This document shows, piece after piece, positions 41,925-53,930 of a stretch of DNA of 64,000 bases. A model generated the notes under the pieces. The model did no database searches. It saw only the letters and a list, made by a program, of their open reading frames with translations, and was not told where the DNA came from. The stretch lies in the NCBI RefSeq assembly GCF_024713975.1, contig NC_091110.1, positions 15,839,501 through 15,903,500 on the forward strand, in the 5' to 3' direction. Made by a program: the position numbers and the translations under genes. This DNA is from Paralichthys olivaceus. Its lineage: Eukaryota; Chordata; Actinopteri; Pleuronectiformes; Paralichthyidae. Numbering within the stretch: the stretch's first letter is position 1; each line of letters begins with the position of its first letter.

Positions 41925-41930
41925 AATAAA
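41925..41930 (+). terminator. Alternative distal smad2 polyadenylation signal
   Basis: AATAAA followed by TTTTATT and a T/G-rich stretch. It could end a longer smad2 transcript, 500 bp before the next promoter. Confidence 0.4.
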
Positions 41931-42429
41931 GTTTTATTAATATTGTTTTGTGATGCACAATACAAAAGTTACATTTATTTCAGAGTATTTCCAGCCAAAC
42001 CTCAACTGTGAACACTAATAATAATAATAGTTCTATTCACATTGTTCTGATCTGCGGAGATAGATTAAAACAGTAAAAAAAACTTTCAGATATAAATATA
42101 TATCAGGAATCAAAGGATCTTTGTTGAATTAAAATTAAATTATAATAGTCTTGATGCATTTATTAGTGTGACAAACTCTCCTACTGTTTGTCAGAAGCTC
42201 TGTTTTGTGGACAGATGAAAAGTGTGGAGCAGAAAAAACAAACATTCACATCCACTATATGAATCTTTCCTTCTCTCTTTGTATTAATCCTCTCTTTACC
42301 GTAAACTCTTTTTGTCCCTGTCAGGATCCCGTAGATCGAGACTCAGGTGAGCTGCATTTGTTACCATGGTGATTTAACCCGGAAAGAAGTGATCCAGAAG
42401 TTCAACCTGAACTCATCTCGATAACCGCA

Positions 42430-42680
42430 AAACCCTCCCCGCGCTGCACGTGCGCTGTCGGCAGGTAGGGGGCGGGGCTTGTCGATCAATTCAGCAGGTG
42501 TGGTTGAGAGGAACCAACATGGCGGCCGCTCATTTCCGCGGTTGTTTGGATTAAGCTAGCTCCTAGCTCCAAACACAACTACGACTGTTTCCCTCCCAGT
42601 ATTTGTTCAAGCATTTCACAGCGAGTTTGTGTGGAGTCAACTCAAACACGTAAAGGACAAACTACATTGGCAAAATGGAG
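42430..42680 (+). promoter_or_regulatory. TATA-less promoter and first exon of an unidentified gene
   Basis: A CpG-rich block with an E-box CACGTG at 42447-42452, a GC box (GGGGGCGGGGC) at 42468-42478 and a YY1-like site with ATGGCGGCC at 42519-42527, which often overlaps transcription starts. The exon ends CAAAATGGAG at 42680, followed by a perfect donor GTAAGT. The ATG at 42675 could be the start codon, giving only Met-Glu in this exon. An upstream 12-codon ORF (42519-42554, including its stop) precedes it. The gene is transcribed away from smad2. Identity unknown. Confidence 0.6.
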
Positions 42681-45600
42681 GTAAGTCCACGACAACCTCT
42701 AAACTACAGACACACACGCAAATTAGCATCGTTACAAAAAAAAAAACTAAGCAGAAAGTGACACGTATTCTCCTGACAGGTTCGATTCTCAGCTGTTTTT
42801 TTTCAGTTTGTGTCTCTTCTAAGATGAAATGGTTCATTTCACGGAGGCTGAGAGCTCAACACACAGCAAACAGAGAAAACACACTTACATTAAGAAAACA
42901 ACTTCATCAATTTGACCAGATTCTGCCATTCACAGCAGGTTTCTGTGTTTACACGTGCCGTCAAATGAACTGAGTTGTTGCCTTCATTGCTTTTACCTGA
43001 TTGTAACTGCCCACACTTCATTCCAGTTTCCTACACAGTTCCACAACTGCGTGATTTAAAAGTCCACTTTATTCACGAGGGGTTACAAACAGCTTCTTCT
43101 TACGTGTTGTGGTGCAGGCTACAGGTCGTGTCTTGATTTACATGCAATCATTGAAGTGAAGGATTTGGTGCATGGTTTATTTATTGTCACGAGGTTTAAT
43201 GCTTTTATTTTAAATGTGAAAGGAGTTGAATGCATTGTAGCAGTGGGACTGGGCCTTGTGTGTCTGTGTGTGTGGTGCTGGATGTGTTAGCAGCCAGCAG
43301 AGGGAGGTAGAAGCTCACTGATGAGTGTTCTTTGAATCAACAGCCTGTGTGTGTGCAAGGTCTGCCGTGTTCCTCAATTCAGATGTTTGTATTATTCAAC
43401 ATGCCATCTGTTTGAAACTGTATTGTTTGTGCGTATTGTTTTTTCTATATCACAATTTTACAGATGTGCTGAAAACACTTGGGAATACTAAACCTGCTCA
43501 GTAACCTTTAAGGGATGCAACTTGTTTCTCCACGTTGTTAGTATTATTTTTGTTGTTGCTTTTTTTAATACATTTAATTTGTCGTGTACATCTTTTTGTT
43601 CAGATTTTTGAGGAGCTGTAATTCTACCTTTTGTGTCAAGATCTTCCAGTTTTCTCTGGTCACATCCTGAGCCAGATAGATTGCTTTGAGAAAACCAGAT
43701 TCAACAAAGATAAATAATTGGGGTATCGTGAATACAGTCTGGCTTTAGTTCCATTTTTTTAAAATTTTAAAGTAATTGGCAGTCAGTTAAGTTTCAGTTT
43801 TTATTTCTATAATCATACAGACAGGTTTATAGATTGTGTATACATTCACTGACATTGGATCATAAGCCTGACAGAAGAATTGATGAATAACAAATAAATA
43901 AACTTATTTGGCTGTCTGAATTATTTAGATTTGTTTACTGTCAGTAAACCTCTCCTGTTTGTGCACGGTGCAGCAGGCTTCTTAGCAAAGTGACGGCCGC
44001 ACAGTTAAACATCTCGGACATTAAGACACATTAAAAACATTTGCAGTTAAAAGGTTTGGTGCACTTAGTGTGAACAATGTTTGAGAGTGAAGACACTCTG
44101 ATTGTGTATGTATATATATGTGTATTAATTGATTTCATTGTAACGTAAATGCACTAAATTTGGGGAAATTGCTCATTTCAATCTGCAGTCCCTGAATTGT
44201 CCGTCCTGATTTCCTCTTGCATTTACTTTTGTAGGTATGTATTTACTATTGTACACTTTGGTACACACTGGCTCTTCACATTTGAATCTATGTTGATAAG
44301 CATATTGCCATTTGTGTACAAAGTGTGTTTTTTCCTGCCGGAGTGAGTACTCTTTCTAAGTGTTTCACTCGTGCTCCATTACCAGAGCATCATTAAGTTG
44401 TTGTTGTTGAGGCTTGCCCTGCTTCCTTATGGTTTGGCCTTGGAAATCATCTGCTCCCCAGAGCCCTATTACAGTACAGAGCAGTAAGCATTTCCCAAAC
44501 AAATTAATACCATATCCTGAGTGTATCTAAACTTTCTGGAAGTGTAACATAGACTGGTAATGGTGGCAGTCATTTTTATGCCTTGTGGTTGCAGAACGGA
44601 TTTCAGTTTAGGTTTATGTCTCTGAATGGTTTATAGACACAAGCATGTTAATTCCTGTGACCGTGGCGTCTGCTTTATGGGCTGGATATCGATCGGACTT
44701 GCTGTAACCATTCCGTCTCGTGCAGTGGCTGCAAATGCAAAATGCTTTCCAATAACTATGGGAGTAATTCAGGTTGGTAAATTACAGTCAACAGCATACA
44801 TATTGCAACGTTGAGCTTACATGAGCCTGTTAGGCTACAGTGCGTTATGGATTTTATATGAATATGAGGTTGTCTGGTGCAAGAGAGTGATGGCAGGATC
44901 AAATCTCTTTACTGGTAGGCATCCGCTCCTGAGGAGGACAATATTTCTGTCAATACCATATCGCAGTTAGAGTAGATTATAAAGTGTAATTATGTTGTTT
45001 AAATTATTTGCTTTATTTGCACTGTGTTCGTGTCTGTTATCCGTTTCTATCCATCTCCATCCATCATTATTGTTCTTTCTTTAAGGTAAAAATCAAACCT
45101 GTCACACACAGCGGAGTCATTTTAAAAAGACCATTTTCAATTCCTGCTGTGCAGCGTAGGTCCTGACACACGACCGGAGCGCTGACCCCGGCTGTCATCT
45201 ATCATTAATATGACTTTTGTTTCTGACGTTGTTTTTGTGCAGTCTGACGTCCTGGGGTAAGGTTCCTTCCAGGGTTCCTTACATTTCACCTCCCTGATCC
45301 CTGGATTCAAAACCTTAGACATGCTGCTGCTACGTGTCTGTATGCAGTCTTTCCTGTTTCTTTTCAGGACAGGGTTAAGTGAGTTGATCCATTGGGGTGG
45401 GAGGTTTGTGTGTACGTAAGTCTCAGGAAAGCACTTTGTGTGTGTTTGTTTGGGGGCCATAGGACCTGAAGTGGGGTAATCATGTATAAGTTATGTCAAC
45501 TAATTAAGACTGGTCCTCTAACCTATGGCTGACCCTGAGGAAACAACAATGAACCATATAAAAGCTTTTGTACCTGTGTACCTGTGGCCTCTTGGCCACG

Positions 45601-48139
45601 GCAGAGTGTTGGATGTCCTGTGTGTGTGTGTTTGTGCGTGTGTGTTCTGGCTGGCCGGTGGTGCACGGCTACCTTGATCCGGTAACTGGAGCACGAGGAG
45701 AGAAGAAATGAGAGAGCAAAGAGAAAAGGACAGTGAGAGAGCGCAGGAGAAAAGAGAAGGGGTGAAAGAAAGAAAGTGCCTCTTCAGTGAAAGAAAGTAA
45801 GGGAGAGGGCTGAAGCCTGGGCCATGTAATTAGGCCTGAATGAGTTTTCCACTCTGTCAGTGGGTCGTGGCTGCGCAGCACTGGGGTAAAGATAGACTGG
45901 AGGTCAGGAAGTCGTTGAGTCAGGGAGATGGGACGTGCTGTTAGAGTTGTGCAAAGAAAGATGATGTGAATGAGACGTGCATCTTAGCTTTATTTTATGT
46001 GGCGCTGCAGAGCAACGGATCATATAACTAAAGGCTGTGACATACCCACACACATTATTTCAGCTGATTAGAGTTCTTATCAGGACTGTGCGGACATGCA
46101 TGTTTTTCACGATTAAAATCTCATGGTAGAGAAACTAATAAAATGCTGTGGGTAATGTGCAAAGTGGCTAATTGTGGCATGTCACAGCTTATTGGGAGTC
46201 ATCGGCAGTGTTAGCATGCCTATGCTTTTCCATCCATCTGTTTACTTCCACTTCCACTTCTTCCACCATCTCAGGTTGAGGAGCAGTGGCACCAACTTGC
46301 AATATCATGGGACCTCCCATGAGTCATGTCAATTCAGAAGACCCACAGTGGGAGTAGAGTGCTGAAGGGATGACATATTTTCGTAGGCCAGTCTGGACAT
46401 TTGCGTCACCATGGTGACAAAAAGCCAAAGGGATTTGGGTTATTGTGGAAAATGACGCCTGTGACTAACAAAACTCAGCCAATGAACTCCACCTTTATGA
46501 CCACATTTACTCACCAGGAGTATTAACTGAATAAAAAAATGGTCATGAGTATTAACTGGTGAATTTTATATCAAAGAATAGAATGAAAATGTCGAAACTA
46601 GTGTTAACATCAGTGCTATTGAGTTACAGTTGTAGGTAACATGTAATGCAATTTCGTCGGGACACAAGTTTTATTTTTAAACTGAAAGGTCAAAAGCAAA
46701 AATAGCAAATATTCAAATGTGAAACTAGTGATTTACAGTTTACAGTACTGATGACCTGATGTTCTTTGTGCTGGGAGTCAAACCAAAGCCATCACGCTGA
46801 GTACAGGCCTGTTTGTCCCCTGCTTGCAAACCATGCAAATGAGACTCATCATGAAATGTTAAAGGACTACACTCAATGGTTTAGGCCTGGAGGTGTTACT
46901 GTTAAAGCCATTAAGTAACCCACAACTAATCCACTCCAGTACTGTATAACTGCTTCACAGTTCCAAATGGATGAATCAAAAACAGTCCAGCTTCTGATTA
47001 ACTTAGTTTATCCTCCAAGCTGTGGCGCTAATGACCAAATTGTTCTGAGGATTTAAAAAAAAAAAAAAAACTCATTTAGTTTGAGATGACTTCACCACAA
47101 ATCAATTCAGTGCAAACGGGTTTTTTGTTGTTGTTGTTTTTATTGGTCACCCGAGAGTTCAGCTTTTCACCAAAAATGATTCAACCGACCACAGCCATTA
47201 AGACGAACCTGTAGGAAGTGTGTTTGTGGTTGCAGTGACATCACCGCCACCTGCTCGTGACCTGCACTCGGGTTGGGGTCAAAAGGTCATGAGGGTCGTT
47301 AGAGCTAGATTTGGCCATTTCAAATTTGTACCATGTATGTAAAGTCAGTATTTTGCTGGGAGGCTTTGCTTCATGGAAACGCTTAGTTTTGCAAAATCAA
47401 AATGTTTTTTTTATCAATTTTGTTCATGTGATACTTCCAATCTAAACATCTTTACTGTGGCATGATGGGCCTTTTTCACGGCAGACATTTAGAGTGCTCA
47501 GAAAAGCACAGGTATAACTAGCATTAATCATGGCTCTTCTCCACTTTTTGCCAGGGAGGCAGCAAGCACAGCACCAGAGCCACCTTAATGGAACACAGCC
47601 ATCTTTAATGTTATTAATTACACCTTTGTTTTTCTTGCCATTAAATGTCAAAATGTCTGTTGTGAAAAAAGCTCAATAGCAATAACACGCTCAACGGTCA
47701 CTTTACACGGTGCAGTATTGGCACTGTTGGGCTGCAGTCATTAGCTCAAGGTCGTAGATTAGCAAAATGGCACGGTAGCACTCCCTCTTGTATTGATTTA
47801 ATAATACACAGATTTTTTTTATTATTAAACTCATAAGTCAAATCAACATTGTGGGAGTCAGTGAAGCTGCTGATGCATCTCAGCCACCGCAGAAGCGTTA
47901 CCTGGACTTTTGTCATGATCCCTGTAAAAGAGCATCATGACCGCACCTGCAGCAGTCGTTTTCTTAACCCAGTTTTGTTCCACAAACTTTCTAAATGTTT
48001 GAATCTTTGCTGATCTTTCTTTGTCTCCCTCCTTAGAAATGAACTGATTTGATTTGGGGATTTATTGCAAAGAGTCACACGTGTTCATGTCTCTGTCTAA
48101 ATCTAAATGATTTGTACTTTGAAACAACACTTTTCACTT

Positions 48140-48300
48140 TACCCGTCTAGTCACATTCATACAATGATGTTCTATCACATATTGCCTGTACAGCCATCAG
48201 GGGAAATTGGGGTTTCACATGTGGACGTGGAAGAGCTGGGAATCGAATCATCGACCCTCTGGTGTGTGGACAATCCGCTCCACCGCATCGTCTTACTCTT
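48140..48300 (+). repeat. Teleost interspersed repeat, internally deleted copy
   Basis: Contains TCACATTCATACAATGATG, GGGGTTTCACATGTGGACGT, AGAGCTGGGAATCGAATCAT, CGACCCTCTGG and CCGCTCCACCGC. This matches, from memory, a widespread fish repeat whose full form reads cattcatacactgatgg, then ttcgacatgtggactggagg and gctgggaatcgaaccaccg. The middle is missing here. A second copy is at 53800-53930. Confidence 0.55.
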
Positions 48301-49567
48301 CTCAGATATATAGTACTGTAGCACACACGTACACAAACGTATTGTCACACCTGTCCTTTCTTATCATCACACACACCTCCACCTCCATGTTATCGCTCCC
48401 CTCCCTCTACATGTGCTACATGGTGGGGTGTGTGTGGGGTTATGAAAACAGTTAGGCTTAATAATTGATGTTCTGCATTTCAATCAATTTCACCACAGTG
48501 TTAGGCTAATTAAGGTTAGCTCCATCCTCCCAGGGGCTGTGTGTGTGTGAGTGAGCAAAAGAAAGAGAGTGTATGCGTTAAAGCCAAAGAGTGTGAGTGT
48601 GTGAGTGTGTGTGAGTGTGTGTGTGAGAGTGTGTATTTTCCTGCTCCTGAGGGCTCCACGCTCCATTTTACATCTCAGAATACATGGGAATTCTCTATTT
48701 CAGGAAAAAGAGATGAGAGATGGATGCTCTTTTTCTCTGTCTCTCTAGCGCTCTCTTTTCTTCTCACTCCCTTATTCTCTCTCTTTCATCCTCACTCTGT
48801 TCCTCCCCCCTCTCTCTCTCTCCCTCTCCCCAGGCAGGATCTTAAATGCAATTAACATAGCCGCTTTACTGCCTGCTAATTATTAACACATACACACATC
48901 CACACAACCACTGCACACTCACACTCACACACTGTGGAAATGATTATTTTATGCTGGACTAATTTAAAGTTCATTGACAATTGTTTTAATTAATTAAATA
49001 AGAAAAGTACACACTTTACAAAAACGTCAGGCTGCCAGGCGGGCACTGCAGGCGTTTGCATATGAAGGTAATAATTATCCTGTGTGTGTGCGTGTATGTG
49101 TGTGTCGGTGTGTGTGTGGTGGCTCACCTGCAACATCGTCTTTGTGTATGTGTGCATAGTTCACCCAGCCATATAACCTTAAGGTGTGTGTATGTGTGTG
49201 TGTGTTAATGAGTCTTTAAACCCTCAGTATTTAACATTAACAGGAATAACTAAAGAGTCCAATTAAGAAGCAGAGACTGCATTTATGTGCAGCAAATTTG
49301 TTTCTGTTATTAATAAGTCATGGGTGGGCTGTGCCTCCCTGAGGTGGCTCCTCCTCCTCCTACAGATCAATTTAATTTGTTTCTGTTTCACTGATGAATT
49401 TGGTAAATGCCAAGTACAAATATTTACATGCACATTGTGTTTAGAGGCACTGGGTAAAACTCGCCTTCCTCTGACCAACTCGAATGATTTTCACATTTTG
49501 AGAGTACTCTCTATGGTAGTTGCTTCACATTTGTGTTTTTTATTCATTACTGAATTTTTACGATTTG

Positions 49568-49817
49568 AAGGTCCAGTGTGTAAGATTTAGGTGAAAGAGA
49601 TCAATTAAAACTAGTGTGTTTCAGCTAAATTGTAGGAATTTGTTGATTTCTTTAGCATAGAATGGGCTCTTTTTATTGAAATACTTTATATTTACATCGG
49701 GAGTGGGTCCTCAGGTTCTCTTTCATGTTAGGGCAGAGAGGCTGAGGTGAGGGGTATCCAGCTGCAACATGAGATTTCACCACTAGATGTCACTAAATCT
49801 TACTCACTGAACCTTTA
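49568..49817 (+). mobile_element. MITE-like element with terminal inverted repeats
   Basis: About 250 bp bounded by imperfect terminal inverted repeats: AAGGTCCAGTGTGTAAGATT on the left against the reverse complement of AATCTTACTCACTGAACCTT on the right. The right subterminal part contains CACTAGATGTCACTAAATC. No coding capacity, so it is a non-autonomous DNA transposon, plausibly hAT-like. A convincing target-site duplication is not visible. Confidence 0.65.
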
Positions 49818-51424
49818 ATACTGCATTTATTCTATTATTTTCATAGTATATATTTCTGTTTCCCGTATTGGCAGAGGTACACTGATAAACATGTTGTCCA
49901 ACATTGCACTTTTATTTGACATATGAAGTTATGTTTCACTGAGAAAATAAATGGTGTACGAAGAAAAATAAACGACAATTTAAGCTTCTTCAACACCAGG
50001 ATCCTGTTCTTGTTCTTGCTGACTCATTGTTAGGCTGTCATAGAGTTTGGGCCACTTGACCAGTAATGTCACTAAAAACATCTGTGTATCATCGCAGGAA
50101 AATCAGAGGTCTTACTGTGAACACTCAAAAGACTGCATTCGGTTTATGTGCCGGGATTCTGCTGCTCCGGTGTTTTGCATGCTCACCAATACAGATCATG
50201 GACGTCTTTCTTTTTAAATTTACTTTATCTAAATAACTTACTTGTGTTTATGAAAACATGTGTTTGCAGACTTAGAGGTGACCCTCTTCCCTTTGATTCT
50301 CCTCTTTTTTTGCAACACAGCTTTGATTGTGCGTCATTCTGCAAACAATAAGTGAAGTGGAGACAGAGAAACACTGAACAATGAAACATACACAGAGCTT
50401 GGAAGAGAGAGACGTAAGATGATTGGATGTGCGCTGTGAAGAATTGATCTAGTGCTTTTGTCGTGTTTTGAAGAGTCCACACAACCCTTGTGTGGCCTCA
50501 AGTAACCAGACACCAGGTGTGTTTGTTTAATAACGTCAGAGGAAAAGACAGAATGACTTTAATATAACTAAAAGATAAAAGAGGGAATGAATAGTGAAAA
50601 ATAATAATATGAAAGTGTGTGCTCGCATGTGTAGGACTCAGGTGTTAAAGTACACTCCTATTAGATTTAAGAATTCTCAGAAACGAGTACAAAGGGCCTC
50701 ACTTCTGCTGATCTCATCTCATGCCGTTTCATCAAATTTGATACATTAATTATCAGATATTAATTGACGATGCTAAAGTTTAGCTTTATTTTTTGCAACT
50801 GTTGCATCGCAAACATAAGGCATCTGTAAATATGGTCTGACTCTTACTTTTCGTAACTGGGAAATGTTTCATTGTCGATTCTACTTTTACAACTTATACA
50901 CTCTGATATAATCATACTAATATTTAAAACCAAACCTCATCCATCTGATGAAAGAACATTGCACATTAGTCAATTATTAATAGATATGAAATGTATTCAT
51001 ACACATTTGCTTGTTGATTCTTTAGTGAATATCGTTTTCTTAATTAAATGAACGTTTTTGGCAGCTATAGCATTTATTTCCCTCTGCATTCCTAAATATT
51101 TGTTTCAAAAGTTATAGCTTGCATACTCTTTGGCTTTGGTCCTTATTTTTTCTCCTCCTTTCTAGTTCCAATATTTGTTTTTCCTCCTGTTTCTGTTACT
51201 CGCTCCATATGTTTTTATTGGTTCCCTCTCGTCTTCTCTCCATTTTACCTTTTTCATCAGAGAATCTATTTTGTTTATCTATTATTTCCTATAAATATCC
51301 CTCGTCTTTCATCATTTGGGCTGTCGGTGAACACAGAGGCACTGCAGTGGGACAGCAGGAGGACACAAGGTCCAGGGATGGGGGTAAGACCCCAGGCCTC
51401 AGGGCACACAGCCATATTGTGGGG

Positions 51425-51427
<3 letters not shown>

Positions 51428-51503
<76 letters not shown>
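51428..51503 (+). repeat. (GT)38 microsatellite
   Basis: Perfect GT array of about 76 bp. The surrounding 51520-51780 also contains many short GT runs. Confidence 0.95.
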
Positions 51504-51505
<2 letters not shown>

Positions 51506-53753
51506 CACAGTTATTCTCCTCCAGCTTGACCACCTTTTGTGTGTGTGTGAGCCTCAGCGTGTGTGTTTCGAATGAATGCATGAATATGTGAAAGTGTCAC
51601 ATATGGGAGTGTATTTGTGCACATCCTTTGTATGTGTGTGTGAGTGAGTGTGTCTGTGTGTGTGAATGGAGGCCCCTGGTCAGACCATACGTTATTGATG
51701 CTCCTGCCTCGGGGTACGTCGGGGGAAATGGATGTGTGCGCGTGTGGGGAGCGTGCTTGTGTATGTTTGTGTGTGTGTACAGGGGGTCACGTTGTGTCGT
51801 CAAACGGCGGCTGGTGAAAGATGGCCAGTGCTGATATGATCAGTCATCTGTTGATCAAGATGTACTGCTGCCGCCTCGTCACAGTTTCTCTTAGAATTCC
51901 ACTCTTAACTCTCTCTCTTTGTCTCCCTCTCTTTTTTTTTCATTTGCCTTTGAATTTCGCCCTTTTCTTCTCTTGTGTCTTCATCTTTGCATTTTCAGAG
52001 GTTGTTGTAAATAAGTTTGATATCTTTTTGTACCTTTTCTAATGAAGAAATAATGTTTAAATAGGGAATACTGCAAAGTGCAAAATAAATAAGCCACATA
52101 CATATGTGATTTGTATTTTCTTTCTTTCTCTTTCCTTTCTTTCTTTTTTCCTTCCAGTCTTTTTCTCTCTTTCCTTTCTTTCTCTGCCTTTCCTCGCTCC
52201 TTTCTGTCTCTGTGTATATTTCATTATTTTATCCCTCCGTCACTCACTATAACAGAGTCTGGATTTTGTCTCGTTTGTCCGACGTGACTTTGCTGTTCGA
52301 CAGTATTGATGTCCACGTGTGTCTTTATAATCTTTAGACTTTTTTTCTTCCTATTACATCGCTCAATATTGTTCTCCTCTGTCATCCCTCTCCTCTCGTG
52401 CCTCTGCCTCTTTCACTCTCGTCTTTTTCTGCCTTCATTAAAGTGTCATATTACATACGCACACACAAACACACACAGCCAGGAAACAATAACACACAAT
52501 TACACTTAGATACTCAATAACTCACGCAGATGTTCAAATGCACGTACACATGGCAAATATGAGACTCAACCACATACTGTACAAGACACACACACTGCGG
52601 TGAGTAGGTAATGTGCTGCAGAAACAGTGGTTAACTGTAAAACACCAGTCTAAAGTGCTGTGCTCTGCGGTCAATGGCTAATGGGCTTCAGAGAGTTTGG
52701 TTTTTTAAACTTAAGGTGCTGTTGTATTCTGTGGTTAATAGATAATGGGGTTTTACTGTGTGGTTACGAGTTGTATTGTTTGTGTGTGTGTGTGTTTGCT
52801 GGTAAGAGATTAGTGCTAGCAGTAATTTCATTTGAACTGCAGAAATTACAAATTAGAATTAAAAACATGTAGATGCTCATGCCCATTTTAATTTAGTTAG
52901 TTGACTGGTATTTAATTAAGCTTTTCACCAAAATTCTGGTTGTGAGATGGGGTGTTTTCAACATTTGCGTAATTCATGGATCTTAATGAAAAACCAGGCA
53001 TATTTAGGGGACTGATATTTTTTAGTGTTTATTCGGTGTGAACAAAATCCAGATCTAGTTCATTTGAATGTAGTTTTATAATGGGACTGTTGGGCCTTGA
53101 CGGAGGTTTGCACTCTACTTTTCTCTGGTTTGTAATTTGATCGTATATTATTTCATCATTTACATTTCATCTTTAAGAGGCAATGTGGTGGTTTATTGGT
53201 ACGCACTCTGCTTTTGGCTTTTAATCCTGCTGCACTTTTGCAGAGAGGATGTTTGTGCATCTGTTTAATGATAGACTCAGGGTGTTTCCCTCCTTCTCTC
53301 TCAGTGCATGCTGGGATATATTACAATCTCTATGAGCAGTATTATATTGAGAAACACTTGTATATTTATTTATATTGTGTGCACACATACTGCAGCCTTT
53401 AGGACTACGTGTTGAATGTTCAAGTCTGCATATTTACATTTAACCATTACACTCTGTTTGTACATATCTCCTGGCAGATCTATGCATATGTCACTCACCG
53501 TTGTGTCGGTGTTGTTTTCTGTGGGAAACAGATAATGTCTTTACAATGTGTGGTTAGAGTCAAGACCAGCACAGTTCAGTGTGCGCTGACCCCAGCTGAT
53601 GCATAATGTAACGGCACTGACCACACTGATGTATTAGAGGACTAAATGACTGTATTAATGGTTCTCAATGCAGGGAGGGAGGGAGACACTAAGAGGCCTG
53701 AAAAGTGCTTTAGTGAATGTGTGGAACACTGATTAGGTGATATATACTGTATA

Positions 53754-53816
53754 CATATATATGAGTGTGTATATATATATATATATATACTCATATATAT
53801 ACTCATACACTCATAC
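53754..53816 (+). repeat. AT-rich hairpin and ATATACTC repeats
   Basis: TATATATGAGT and ACTCATATATA form an 11-bp perfect inverted pair around a (TA)n loop, followed by repeats of TATACTCA/CACTCATA. Likely a cruciform-prone AT-rich microsatellite. Confidence 0.7.
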
Positions 53817-53930
53817 ACCAATGGTACAGCTGGGTTTTGGGGTTCAGTAGCTTGCTCGAGAGCACTTCAACATACAGACCGGAGGAGACAGGGTTCCAAC
53901 TGCTCCTGGAGCTTAACCAACTATCTTATG
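53800..53930 (+). repeat. Teleost interspersed repeat, second copy
   Basis: TTGGGGTTCAGTAGCTTGCT, GAGAGCACTTCAACATACAG and ACCGGAGGAGACAGGGTTCC resemble the same fish repeat family as 48140-48300 and include the middle part missing there. Diverged and 3'-truncated. Family recognition is from memory. Confidence 0.55.

Larger units (their letters stand above)
37471..41930 (+). other. smad2: smad2 3'UTR
   Basis: A long AT-rich region without other coding signals, consistent with the long 3'UTR known for Smad2. Candidate polyadenylation signals are at about 39051 (AATAAA in an AT-rich stretch), 41417-41422 and 41925-41930. A (TC)n(AC)n microsatellite lies at 38285-38324. Which signal is used cannot be decided from sequence. 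Confidence 0.6.
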
